NCBI GenBank assembly: GCA_030248215.1
Contig: JASANG010002531.1
Span: forward strand, 122,519 to 186,518
From: Enoplolaimus lenunculus
Lineage: Eukaryota; Nematoda; Enoplea; Enoplida; Thoracostomopsidae
Length of the DNA: 64,000 bases
Reading direction: 5' to 3'
Shown piece by piece: positions 33,619-44,119 of this stretch (the stretch's first letter is position 1; the number at the start of each line of letters is the position of its first letter). Under the pieces are notes generated by a model that had not been told where the DNA came from, did not search any database, and saw nothing but the letters and a program-made list of their open reading frames with translations. Both the position numbers and the translations under genes were made by a program.

Positions 33619-33810
33619 GACTAATATTTTCAAATGCTAATAGTTCGTAATTTATTTAGTCAAATTACCATATTTTAAGCTAACAAAATAAACAAAATTT
33701 CGGTTTCCAACAGAACAGGTTCTGATGGCCAGAAAGATAACTAATTTACCGACTGGACAAGACGGTGCGTTATCCGGAGGTTTAAAAAGTTGTGTTAACC
33801 TTTGTAGATG

Positions 33811-35066
33811 CACTGCCAAAAATGGTGAGTCAACTTGACTCCCTTCAAAATACCTCTACGGACTACACAATCCACGGTTGTTGGCCGAAAAAAATACCGG
33901 AAAAATGGTTTTTCCAATTGTTCCAAAATTATTAAACGATTCATAAAGATAATTTGCAACTCAATATGATATAAAATACGTTTTTAGATGACATGTAAAA
34001 TAATTGACATGCAACACATGAACAGTTGCCACGTGTATATGTCAACCAGGAAATACTGCATATCCGAAAACAGCGAAAATAGCAGCATATGAGAATATAT
34101 AAATGGCTTTCAGAATTGAAGCTTTGCCACGAGATTCAATGTAAAACTACATAGGCATCTTGTTCGGTTCTCCTACCAGGTTCCATCGACAGTGGGGCCA
34201 AAGTCAGGGCGCTCAAAATTGAAAGCTTGCGTTTACCATATGATTTCACACAAGAATACGTCTAGCTTCAACCTCGCTTTGCTCCTGAGGTTGCAAAAAT
34301 TGAGGTGCTTTGATGTCAGAAAAAACCCAAAAGTGTCTTGGGATTGAATATATACTTACAAAAAACAAGTGTGATTTGTTTAGCTCGCTCCGTTCATGAG
34401 TTTCCTATGTTCTGATGAGCTCCCCGATTATTTCACGCCCAAACTTAAATTTTTAAAAACTTCAAATTTTAAGGTCTCAAATTCCTCCATCGGATTCAAA
34501 ATTTTTTGTCGAAAGATTAGACAAATTATATACCATTTGACACAGGTTGCGGAGCTAAGAAGAATATTGTTAAATGTTTTGAAGTCAGACCTCTGCAAAC
34601 TGCGTCAAATGATATATAATTTGTCCAACTTTTCGAAAAAATCTTTGGGTCACAAGGGGTTGAACTTTATGGCGTTACAAATTGAATTTTTTAAAACTTT
34701 AGATTGGGTATGGAATGATCAGGGGATGTCATCAGGAGCTCAAATATGCAAAAAGTTTCAAAATGCAGGCATTTTTGGGCAAACGCCGGCTAAGGATGGG
34801 ATAACCGACCACTCAGACAAAGAATGATTTTTTCATTTTTTTCTATTTTTTCCGGAAAAAATGGAAAAAATCAGTTTTTCTGGTCATAATGTTTTTCGGA
34901 AAAAACAACCCTGACACAAACTGAATCATATTCGACTCCACCAGAGTCAAATTGGACTCACATAGTCGCATGTTTGACACTGGTGGAGTCGATTTTGACT
35001 CAGTCTGTGTAGTCCCGTTGAGCCTATTTCGAAGGGAGTCAATTTGACTCACCATTTTTTGCATTG
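33811..35066. mobile_element. GAGTC-word foldback MITE split by another element
   Basis: The left part (33811-33872) has CACTGCCAAAAATGGTGAG. The right part (34914-35066) continues the family A sequence from ACACAAACTG and ends CCATTTTTTGCATTG. The 1041 bp between them is a separate insertion. Confidence 0.85.
33873..34913. mobile_element. hAT-like non-autonomous element inserted in a foldback MITE
   Basis: It begins CACGGTTGTTGGCCGAAAAA and ends TTTTTCGGAAAAAACAACCC plus TG, so the terminal repeats are CAGGGTTGTT-like. The target duplication is ACACAATC / ACACAAAC. The inner part (34390-34810) is itself a foldback repeat shared with 24777-25080. The 143-codon frame at 34396-34827 crosses both arms of that foldback and has no family resemblance, so I do not call it a gene. 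Confidence 0.8.
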
Positions 35067-35169
35067 TTTATTTCCACCGTGTAGATGAAGAATGTAAATA
35101 TAAAAACAAACGGAGTCTTTCCCGATTCGGCCGGATATATAAAAAACGTTTCTTTGATTGTAAAATCAG

Positions 35170-35378
35170 ACTACAAAAATGGCGAGTCAAATTGACTCTC
35201 TCCGAAATAGGCCCTACGGAACCACACAAACTGAGTTAATTTCGGTTCCACCAGAGTCATACATGCGACTGAGTGAGTCGAATTTTACTCTGGTGGAGTC
35301 AAATATGACTCAGTTTGTGTAGTCCCGTAGAGCCTATTTCGGAGAGAGTCAAGTTGACTCCCCATTTTTTGCCGTGCA
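35170..35378. mobile_element. GAGTC-word foldback MITE (family A)
   Basis: ACTACAAAAATGGCGAGTC at the left and ACTCCCCATTTTTTGCCGTG at the right, with the usual GAGTC words and CCGTAGAGCCTATTTCGG arm. The right arm is better preserved than the left. Confidence 0.8.
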
Positions 35379-35564
35379 GGTTTACTTTGGTTTTGAAAAG
35401 TTAAAATGAGTTTACGGTGGCACTATATTTTTATATATAACAATATGGCAGGCTATGTCTAAAAATTCTGTTCAGAAAGGTTTCAGCCGAAACCGGTCCC
35501 TGGGAAAACACCGGAATGAATACCGAAACAAATACCAGATTCTGAAAAAATCTATCTTAAAAGC

Positions 35565-35720
35565 GGCCCATGTTGCTGTTAGAGCCGTCCCGTTTTTGCT
35601 TAGGCTTCGGCTTAGGCTTAGGCTTAGGCTTAGGAATACGCTTTTGCAACGCTTAGGCTTTAGGCTTAGATTTAGGAATACGCTTAATCTACTGTTACGG
35701 CCCTAAAAGTAACATTAGCC
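35565..35720. mobile_element. telomere-word MITE, type 2, inverted
   Basis: It runs from GGCCCATGTTGCTGTTAGAG to CCTAAAAGTAACATTAGCC. The interior is consecutive GGCTTA words (CTTAGGCTTAGGCTTAGG). The flanking octamers TTAAAAGC and CTAAAAGC differ once. Confidence 0.85.
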
Positions 35721-35823
35721 CTAAAAGCTGTAGAAGAATTTTTTGCTTAGGCTTAGGCTTGGCTTAGGCATGGTATAAGCTCATGCTTGGACGCTTATGT
35801 TTAGCAATTTGCTAATACTACTG

Positions 35824-36297
35824 TTAAGGCTAGTGATGGACATCGGATATTTTTCATATCCGGATATCCGGCAATTCTTGCCAGATATCTATCCGATCCG
35901 GATATCCGAAGAAATTTTCTGTTTCGGAAATTAGAAACTCGAATTTGCGTTTATTTATTTCCGGACCTCAATTTTAGTTTCTTTACCCTGATCTACAATC
36001 TGATTGGTACAAGCGTTAAACATGCAATTCTAAAAATAGTTATTTATTATATGCAGCTGTTTCAATAGTGTTGGGTATTCGGTTTAGATCGTCAAAAATT
36101 TAGTTCAATATTCTGACTGAGGTTTGAATACAGAATTTTTCGTCAGCTCCACTTACATTAGTGTTGAAACAATGCAAAATATTCAAAAATTTTTACATAA
36201 TGGCATTTCGAATATCCGGATATCCCGATACATATTTCATTTCTGACACATTTCCGGATTTTTTTCACAGCCGAATATCTGGTGCCCATCTATAGTT
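35824..36297. mobile_element. hAT-like MITE with ATATCCGG words
   Basis: The left end TAGTGATGGACATCGGATAT and the right end ATATCTGGTGCCCATCTATA are inverted. TAGNGATGGGC-type ends are usual for hAT elements. ATCCGGATATCCGG words repeat near both ends. Confidence 0.7.
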
Positions 36298-36623
36298 GCG
36301 ACCGTCTCCTAAAACTTTGGCCGTTTCCGCTATGAAAATTTTATAGAACGTAGTTCCTTTTCAAAATCCAGCTATGCCTCTAATACCTTTCAGTTGAGCA
36401 TCAACTCAATCGAGAAAATTTTGACCCGGCCGAAGCCAGACGGACACACCATGCAGCAGTAGCTTCAAGGGAAAATTTGCGTCCGATCGTAAAAAAATTA
36501 AAGCCAACAAAATCGTGTAAAGTCATGTGAAACAACCACTTGGTTCTCCTGTGAAATTGTTTCGCTAAACCTATCATGTCGAGCTGGCGGCTACGGGCCG
36601 GATTTCCAGTTACCGCTGCGCGA

Positions 36624-39600
36624 TTACTTGGGTTTTATGACCCCAAGCTTAACTGCAACTCGTGTCGCCGTATTGACCACTTCTTCCTGAGCTAAATTAA
36701 AACACATCGCAATCAACGCCATCCCGAACAACAAATACAACGAACAGATGACGAGTTTTTCTTGCGCCGCTGAGTCGTCACCTTTCATTGAGTTGCCGGG
36801 TACCACGTCGCCGAATCCAATCGTTGTCAGCGAAATGTAACAGAAGTAAATGCCTTCCAAGAATTCCCATCCTTCCCAGATGCAAAATAGTACCGCGCCA
36901 GCGATTAAATAACCAATCATTACAAGCAGAATTGCAGTCAGAGGAACAGGGATTTGCTCTGGTTTAATTGGTTGCGCACTCGGGTCTTCAGACGCTTGCC
37001 TTGGGGTATCGATTTGATGTCGATCAGGGCCCCCCAATTTTATGGTCCGAAGACTGTGACCACTTTGTGTGTCGTATGTTTGATCATAAATCTCACCGTA
37101 GTCACATGTATCTTCAAAACCTTGGGTAGAGACAGTGGTACATTTGGTTGTTTCTGTTGAATAATGACTGTTAGCATAGTTTTGGCTTGGTATCCGCTGA
37201 AATCCGCTAGCTATGTGTGAAGTTTCGGGCTTAAACTTGAATATAGCGGCTGCGCTTTGATCCGTTTGAGCATCGGTGTGCGGAGTGCCCGACTGAGAAT
37301 GTGGTTTGTGCAGTATAATATTGTCTAACTCTTGGTTCGGGTGATGGTCTAAAACGCCATTTTCAACGTTCAATTCAACATTTTGCTTCAGGTTAACGTT
37401 CGCTTGAAACTTCAATTGAGTTCTTGTTGAATTTTCAATACTTTTGGCCATTTCTTCAATTGATTTAGACCTTCGGTGTTGTTTTCGCAGCGATTTCAGC
37501 TTTAAACTTGAGCGAAGTGGAAGTTTAAAACTCGCTCTATTTGGAATTAACTTTGAAATAGTTCGTTTAGATGCAAGACGGGTAATACTTGAGTTGTATT
37601 CACCTACGGAACTTGACCGTTTAATACGGTTATCTAGGCCATTGCTAGTAGTGGCTTCCTGGTTGCAATTGCTAAATTCGGTTCCGGCACAAATTCGTGG
37701 TTGTAGCCATGATTCCGGTAAACGTTTTCGTCTCGATGTCCGTTTCATTACCGGGTACTCGTTGAAAATATCAATTTCAGCAACTTTGTGCCCACAAACA
37801 CTATCATTGACTTGAATTTTATCCTGAAATCTGCTTTCACCCCCAGATATTGTGTTATAGGTTCCCATACCAAACTGGCTCTCTGTACGCTTTATATTTG
37901 AGTCGCCATACCTTTGATACGCAATAATAGCGCGTTTTGCTGGGCCCACAATTGCCCTCCTAGTGTCCGAATTGCAATCTAAATTAGCTAAATTTGTCGA
38001 CGCTAAATTTAGTCGTCGAAGTTTCGGATATCGTTCTAAAATTGGAGCAAAATTTGAAGTCAAAAAGTCAAACGCATGAATTGTACCATAGTACGACGTT
38101 AATTTTGACAATTTTTGATCATAGCGTGACTTAGCTGCCGTTTCAACGTCACTGTTTATTACGATATCGGATGCGGATACAAGAGATTTACTATCTGCCA
38201 GCGGTTTCGAAGACTTAAGCCTGTCTAGCACAGGCGGAAGCTGGCCAGAGCAACCGGGATCAACAGTGGCTTGTGCTGATTGGCCAAACTTGTGCGCTAC
38301 AGATATTTTTTGTCGATTTAGTGATCGCATTCGGAGTGAATGTTTACACCAGTTTGCAGTACAGTCGCGAAGGCGAGCGTAAATAAATCGAAATACATTT
38401 GCCAAAATATCGCCAATGTTTGTCAAAAATAACAACATCAAAGGAATACCGATTATTGCGTAAATTATTGTTACTGCTTTTCCAAAATACGTTCGTGGGA
38501 CGATATGTCCATACCCTGTCAAAACATTAATTTTAAATTATGAGCAAATTGAAATGCCGCATCCAGTTGAACATGGGTTTTCCCTAGCACGGTTTTGTCT
38601 TTTAGGCATCAGTGAACAATGGAAAAAGCCATGTTTGGCGCTTATCACGAACTCTAAGCAGGCTGGTTATGGTCGACAGCAGGGTATAAACGAATAGTAA
38701 AAATAACGGAAACGGATAGTGATCAAAATATTAACGCAAACGTAAAACGACTATTGAAGTCTAAAAGTTTCGCGCATGTTCTATTTTTCTGCTAACACAA
38801 TTGAGCGGTACGCAAATGTTCACTGAGCTTATAAAATATTTATAGTAAAAATAGAGGATGCACGGAAACTTTTAAAATTTTACATGAGTTTCGTAATTTT
38901 TATTTCATATCGAAAAATTGCAGCATATATTAAACATTTTGCTAGATATATACTTACGTGATGTATAACTAATTTTTGAGTAGAAAAATAACAGAAATTG
39001 CGTTATTTCTACATCGGAAATGGAGTTCACATTTAGTACCTTCGCTTATTATATAAGTTGGTAATAAAATATTTTATGCGCTGCATGAATAAGTATCTTG
39101 AGTTAAAACCAAAATACGTACATTTTTCAAAGCCACAAGTTTGGTACGGTCGCTTCAATCCTGGCTGTAGCAACGGTTAGATTGAAATTTAATTAAAAAT
39201 AATTTTGCTCAAAACGCAATAACCATTAAGTTTAGATTTTGGGATGTGCTTAAACTTTTAGTCTTATAATCAAACCATCGGATAGGCCTTGTCGATTTTA
39301 AAACTGAACACTCTATTCGAAAAGTTAACGGTTTAATAGGCATAGGAATCATTATATTCCAATGTTGTCATGATTGCAGTGCTAGATTAATGTCCTGAAA
39401 AACCGTATATTTTTGCAGGGGCAAGTGGGTATAGGGAGATATATTCCCCGAAATTCATAGAACGGCTTGAATATGCATTTTTAGAGGCTCTAGAATAACA
39501 GGCAGCGGTTGAAAAAATTTTCGCTCGCTTGCAAAAAACTAAACTAAATTAAACTGTCCCAGTTGTCCCGCTGTTCCAGCAGTCCCAACTGTATCAACTG

Positions 39601-40839
39601 TCCCAACTGTCCTGCTGTCCCACAGTCCCAACTGTCCCGCTGTCCTGCTGTCTCAACGGTCCCATTGTCCCAATGTCCGGCTGTCCAAACTGTCCCACAG
39701 TCCCAATTATATTTGTTGTATGTACTCCTGGTTCATTGCTGTCCCGGGAAAATGGGACGGCCTTTAGGGTAACATATACCGTCTCCGTTATGGTCACGCG
39801 TGTACACTTCTGCCACGTTTAAGCTTAAGGCATAAACTTAGGCTTAGACTCAAGTGTTAGGCCTAGATCAAACCTTAGGCAAAGGCTTAGGCTTTGGCAA
39901 AGGCTTGGGCATAGGCATGGCAGCAGTCCAGATATTTACAAAGATGCGTGGCTACGTTTATATACATTTCAGCCCATGTTACTTTTAGGGCCGTCCCGGT
40001 TTTCGGAGGATCTGCAAAACAGTAGGCTTACATTATAGACTACATTTTTGCTTAGGCATAGCCTTAGGCTTATTCTTAGAAATACGCTTTTGCAGCGCTT
40101 AGGCTTAGGCTTACAAATACGCTTATAATCTACTGTTACGGCCCTAAAAGTAACATCGGCCAACATTTCAATGGAGGGGTTACTTGTGTTACAAATTGAT
40201 ACCGTGTCTAAACACCCTTTAAGTATACAAAAATCTCAAAGTGAACAAACGAAGCCCCCGCCGCCGCTGCTGCGCCGTTGGGCTTACGTAAATCTCATCT
40301 TAAGCCTAAAGCCTAAATGTGATACAAGGTGTACCAGGGCTGGCTTTTATCCGTCACTGCTTGCTTATAGCGAAATCTACAACAAAACTACCGTACACCT
40401 TACCTATCGTTGTTGTCACCGTCAGCGAGTACAAAAACGCTCCTGACATTGTCCATTGTGCATTTTCAAGGCTATCTTTACCGCTGTAACCTACTTCAAC
40501 GGCGTTCATTAAAATCACTTTAAATCGCGCCGTTTGATTCAAAACAGCGGTGGACCACGCCTCCGGATGAAGCAGTCCATATTCGTACGTCGGCGTCCAC
40601 ATTTCTTCAATCACAGCCCATCTGCCCTGCCGGACGTATGCCTGAACGCCAAGTTCTTGTGGCAGTTCAATAGCTTGAAAGACAACCGCTCCAAGAACCG
40701 TGTATCCGATTACTATTGCACAAAGTCCTACATGGCTAATTAGAAATGCAACACATTTACGTATTATGTTACATAATCGATTCACTTTGTTCCGTCGCCG
40801 ACGTGTTTTTTTACTTTTCTGTTCGTCAATTGGCATCAT
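36624..40839 (-). CDS. two-pore-domain potassium channel, TRESK-like, with a giant M2-M3 loop
   Basis: Two exons on the minus strand: 40839-40404 and 38515-36624, joined in phase 1 at ATAG|GTAAGG..ACAG|GG. The product is about 775 residues. The start is the ATGATG at 40839-40834; an upstream in-frame ATG at 40950 lies in a duplicated flank. Exon 1 has a basic N-terminus (KKTRRRRNK), M1 (LISHVGLCAIVIGYTVLGAV) and the start of pore 1, SLTVTTTIG. Exon 2 completes the filter TTIGYGH, then M2 (AIIGIPLMLLFLTNIGDILA), M3 (LLVMIGYLIAGAVLF), pore 2 (LTTIGFGDVVPG) and M4 (LYLLFGMALIAMCFNLAQEE). GIPLMLLFLTNIGDILA resembles TRESK (KCNK18). The M2-M3 cytoplasmic loop is about 480 residues, rich in R, S and N (RRSKSIEEM, MKRTSRRKRL), far longer than usual. 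Such channels carry background K+ current that sets resting potential. Confidence 0.92.
38680..39030. mobile_element. hAT-like MITE copy inside the K2P intron
   Basis: It starts CAGGGTATAAACGAATAG, then CGGATAGTGATCAAAATA and the GGATGCACGGAAACTTTTAA block of the CAGGGTGTAA family. The right end is not recognisable. Confidence 0.65.
39553..39720. repeat. degenerate CTGTCCCA tandem repeat
   Basis: About twenty imperfect copies of a 9-10 bp unit (TCCCAACTG, TCCCGCTG, TCCTGCTG), inside the K2P intron. It explains the open frames on both strands here. Confidence 0.85.
39972..40161. mobile_element. telomere-word MITE, type 2, inverted
   Basis: It runs from GCCCATGTTACTTTTAGGGC to GGCCCTAAAAGTAACATCGG. 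The flanking octamers TACATTTC and AACATTTC differ once. The interior has TTAGGC words. It is in the K2P intron. Confidence 0.85.
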
Positions 40840-41155
40840 TAAATTAAGAAGACGTTGAACGAGTGATGAATAAATATTTTTTTCAATATAAAAGCTAAAA
40901 TAAGTACAGAACAGAAAGTGGGAAAAATACTGTTTTAAGCAAGTATACAACTTTACAAAATGCTTTTTGTGAACGAAGAAACTCTTGAATATGTTTGGTA
41001 TTACTAAATTAATAAGACGTTAAACGAGTGATGAATAAATATTTTTTCAATATAAAAGCTAAAATGAGTACAGAACTGAAAGTGTTCAAAAATAATGTTT
41101 TAAGCAAGTATACAACTTTACAAAACGCTTTTGGTGAACGAAGAAATTATTGAAT
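40840..41155. repeat. tandem duplication of the K2P 5' flank
   Basis: Copy 1 (40840-40990) and copy 2 (41005-41155) are about 90% alike over 150 bp (shared CGAGTGATGAATAAATATTT, GCAAGTATACAACTTTACAA). Copy 1 ends exactly at the proposed start codons of the K2P gene. In copy 2 the equivalent of ATGATG reads GTAATA. Confidence 0.85.
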
Positions 41156-41369
41156 TTAAGAAATAAATAATCACTAAAGAGCCAAAGTGATAAACAATTT
41201 AAGTTGAAATTCGGTTTGTACGTTTGACACGTGTTTTAAACTCTAAAAACACAAGCCGAACGCTGTTGGCGTTAATATTTGACGAATATTTGCAGCGCTT
41301 TTATAGATTTTAGTCAAATGGCATTACAAAATCAAACAAATATTAATTTCAGATACGCTAATAAATATA

Positions 41370-41716
41370 TATCAGGGTGCAAAGCGGTATACTGGATTAT
41401 TCCGGAATCATAATCGAAACAGCAAATTTATACCGGAATTTTAATCGGAATCTGAATCGAAACTAAATGTTGCGACTGTAAAAGATAATTTGTATTAACA
41501 AATATAATAGTAATTTAGCGTGTCTGTTGGCTAAACATGGCATGAACAATTGTGGTGATGATTTGCGGATCTGTAAAAAACAACAATCTATTATTGATAA
41601 ATTAACCCATCGCAAGCAAATTAATGGATAAATAATTTAGAATTTTGTTGCAACGTATCACAACAAGTAGATTTAATCGGAATCAGACTTCTAATCGGAA
41701 CCGGATTTCCGGGTGC

Positions 41717-41722
<6 letters not shown>
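41370..41722. mobile_element. MITE with CAGGGTGCA ends
   Basis: TATATCAGGGTGCAAAGCG at the left and TTCCGGGTGCACTCTGATATA at the right are inverted. ATCGGAA / GGAAT words repeat inside. Probably related to the sequence at about 55417-55812. Confidence 0.65.

Positions 41723-41792
<70 letters not shown>
41723..41792. repeat. AT microsatellite
   Basis: About 35 uninterrupted AT units, directly against the right end of the CAGGGTGCA element, whose own end sequence is TGATATATA. Confidence 0.95.
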
Positions 41793-41796
<4 letters not shown>

Positions 41797-41967
41797 TTAT
41801 ACGCAAAAACGTATGCTCCATGAAAAATGTCAGCGTCATAAATAAGAATTGCCAGTTGGGCAATAGCACAACAGCAAAACAACAACCATCCCCAGACAAG
41901 GCGTGGAACGGATCGAACCAAATCTGACAATGGACCGAATTGTTCACAAGTTCCTCCGATCCACAAC

Positions 41968-42786
41968 CAGGGTGTAAACGAATAGTAATGCCTGGTCCAG
42001 TTGAATAACCAAGGTGTAAACGAATAGTAATGCCTGGTCCAGTTGAATAACCAAGGTGTAAACGAATAGTAATGCCTGGTCCAGTTGAATAACCAAGGTG
42101 TAAACGAATAGTAATGCCTGGTCCAGTTGAATAACCAAGGTGTAAACGAATAGTAATGCCTGGTCCAGTTGAATAACCAAGGTGTAAACGAATAGTAATG
42201 CCTGGTCCAGTTGAATAACCAAGGTGTAAACGAATAGTAATGCCTGGTTCAGTTGAATTGCGTCCGGCTTGTGGAATCGAAAATACCCTTTTCTAACTTA
42301 AGTTTGCTAATTTTCCATTGCTGTCTATTTTCTAAAATAGAGTTTGTAAACTGATAACGATTTATCAACTTCAATTTACTGCTTGCGAAAAAAATCCATT
42401 AAGAAAATTGAAACATTTCGTGAAATCAATTTCCCACTACCTTGTTACTTTTTGTCGTGAAAAGGGAAACTGGACATGACTAAATTTAAAACGAAAAATA
42501 ATATTTTACCTATTGTCGAAATGATGAAAATAGTAATTGAGGCATGCAAACGTTCACAGGGATTCGTAAATTTTTAAAGAAAAAAACGGATGCATCGATT
42601 TTTTTTTGATTCTGGATAAATTTCGTATAATTTTTAGTTTATATGGAACACTTGCAGCATATGTGTAATGAAAAATTGCGAGATATATTGACGTGATTTA
42701 TAACTAAATTTTGAGCGTAAAAATCACAGAATTTGAGGTTCTACATCGCGATTTTTGCCGGAAACGGATATTCAGTTTACACCCTG
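41968..42786. mobile_element. hAT-like MITE with tandemly amplified left terminus
   Basis: It begins CAGGGTGTAAACG and ends AGTTTACACCCTG. The flanking octamers TCCACAAC and TCCACAAT differ once. The left terminus is repeated: seven 42-bp units, each beginning GGTGTAAACGAATAGTAATG, start at 41971, 42013, 42055, 42097, 42139, 42181 and 42223. The right part has the shared GGATGCATCG block. The open frame at 41944-42222 is a by-product of the 42-bp unit. Confidence 0.9.
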
Positions 42787-42809
42787 TCCACAATACTAAA
42801 CGCCACAAC

Positions 42810-42813
<4 letters not shown>

Positions 42814-42840
<27 letters not shown>

Positions 42841-42952
42841 TATAATAATAAAAATAATATAAAATAACCACAGCAACGACAAAAATAACGACGACGACAA
42901 AAACAAAAAAACAACAACAACAACAACAACAAAAACAACAACAACAAAAACG

Positions 42953-43005
<53 letters not shown>

Positions 43006-43110
43006 AACAATAACAATAACAACAACAACAACAACACAACAAAAAGAACAACAACAACAACAACAATAATAATAATAATAACAGCAACAACAAAAAGAAC
43101 AACAACAACG
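42814..43110. repeat. CAA/CAAAAA trinucleotide tract
   Basis: Nearly 300 bp of (AAC)n with AAT, GAC and AAAAC interruptions. It gives spurious Leu/Cys/Val-rich frames on the minus strand. Confidence 0.95.
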
Positions 43111-43587
43111 GGTTTCAACCAGAAATCAAGCAAAAACAAAAGCCAACGATAATTGAGTATTTGGTTGCCGGTCGTCTCAACGTTAGTTTTTAAAATGACC
43201 CCAAAAACAAGAGTCTGAACTTTATATGGGACTAGCAAACGGAGCCAAAAATTGCCTACCAGCATACAACCACCAAAGAAAGAATACAAATAAAACGACC
43301 CAGTATTATTTGAAACATAACTATTCTAATTTTTTCGCTCGCTAAAATTAGCTTTTAAGCATTATTGACTAAACTGCAACGATATTTTAGGCCATGTGCG
43401 CATAATTGGGTAAAATTAAGCAAATGCAATCAGCTTATGGGTATAGCAACATACAAGCAAGGTACGAACTTATATAGAAACGATGTGATTATATACAATT
43501 GTTTTGTCAAATTTTCGCACTTTTTAATTGTTTTCATCAGTGCATTGTTTCGCGCATACAGTTTGTAATTTATAGTTGTTCATAGTA

Positions 43588-43791
43588 CACTGCAAAAAAT
43601 GGTCAGTCAAATTGACTCCCTCCGAAATAGGCTTTGCGGGAGTACACGAACGGAGTCAAATTCGACTTCGTCAGGGTCAAACGTGCGACTAAGTGAGTCG
43701 AATTTGATTCTAGCGGAATCAAATTTTTCTTAGTTTTGTAGTACTGTAGACCTTATTTCGGACGGAGAGTCAACGTCACTCTTTTGTAGTG
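43588..43791. mobile_element. GAGTC-word foldback MITE (family A)
   Basis: CACTGCAAAAAATGGTCAG at the left and a decayed CACTCTTTTGTAGTG at the right, with TA on both sides. Confidence 0.8.
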
Positions 43792-44119
43792 TAAACTTTA
43801 TGAGGAAAGGGTTAACGATTATTAGAAAGCAGGCGTTAAAGATTATATAGGCTTGTCTGCAGTTGCAGGTGAGTTTTCTGACGGGCAATTGTTCCGGCTT
43901 CGAAAGCATTTGCTTACATTGTTTGTATAAATGCAATGCATTAGAAGTAAAATCTGGTACCTACTGCTTCCTATGTTTTGTGTAGGAGTAAGTTGATTAA
44001 TCAACTCAGAATAAGAGTTCAATCAATTCAGAATTGTGAGGCCTGAAAGACCTAATTCGCACTCAGTGATTCAACTCATCATTTTAACTAAAATCAATTC
44101 ACTGGAATTTACATTGCTG

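Noticed and set aside
34396-34827. 143-codon plus-strand frame
   Set aside because: Lies across both arms of a foldback repeat inside a nested transposon; no family motifs.
39563-39772. Cys/Pro-rich frame
   Set aside because: Degenerate CTGTCCCA tandem repeat in the K2P intron.
41944-42222. 92-codon frame repeating VIQLDQALLFVYTL
   Set aside because: Product of the 42-bp tandem array (a multiple of three) at a MITE end.
42704-43289. Leu/Cys/Val-rich minus-strand frames
   Set aside because: Translation of the CAA microsatellite.
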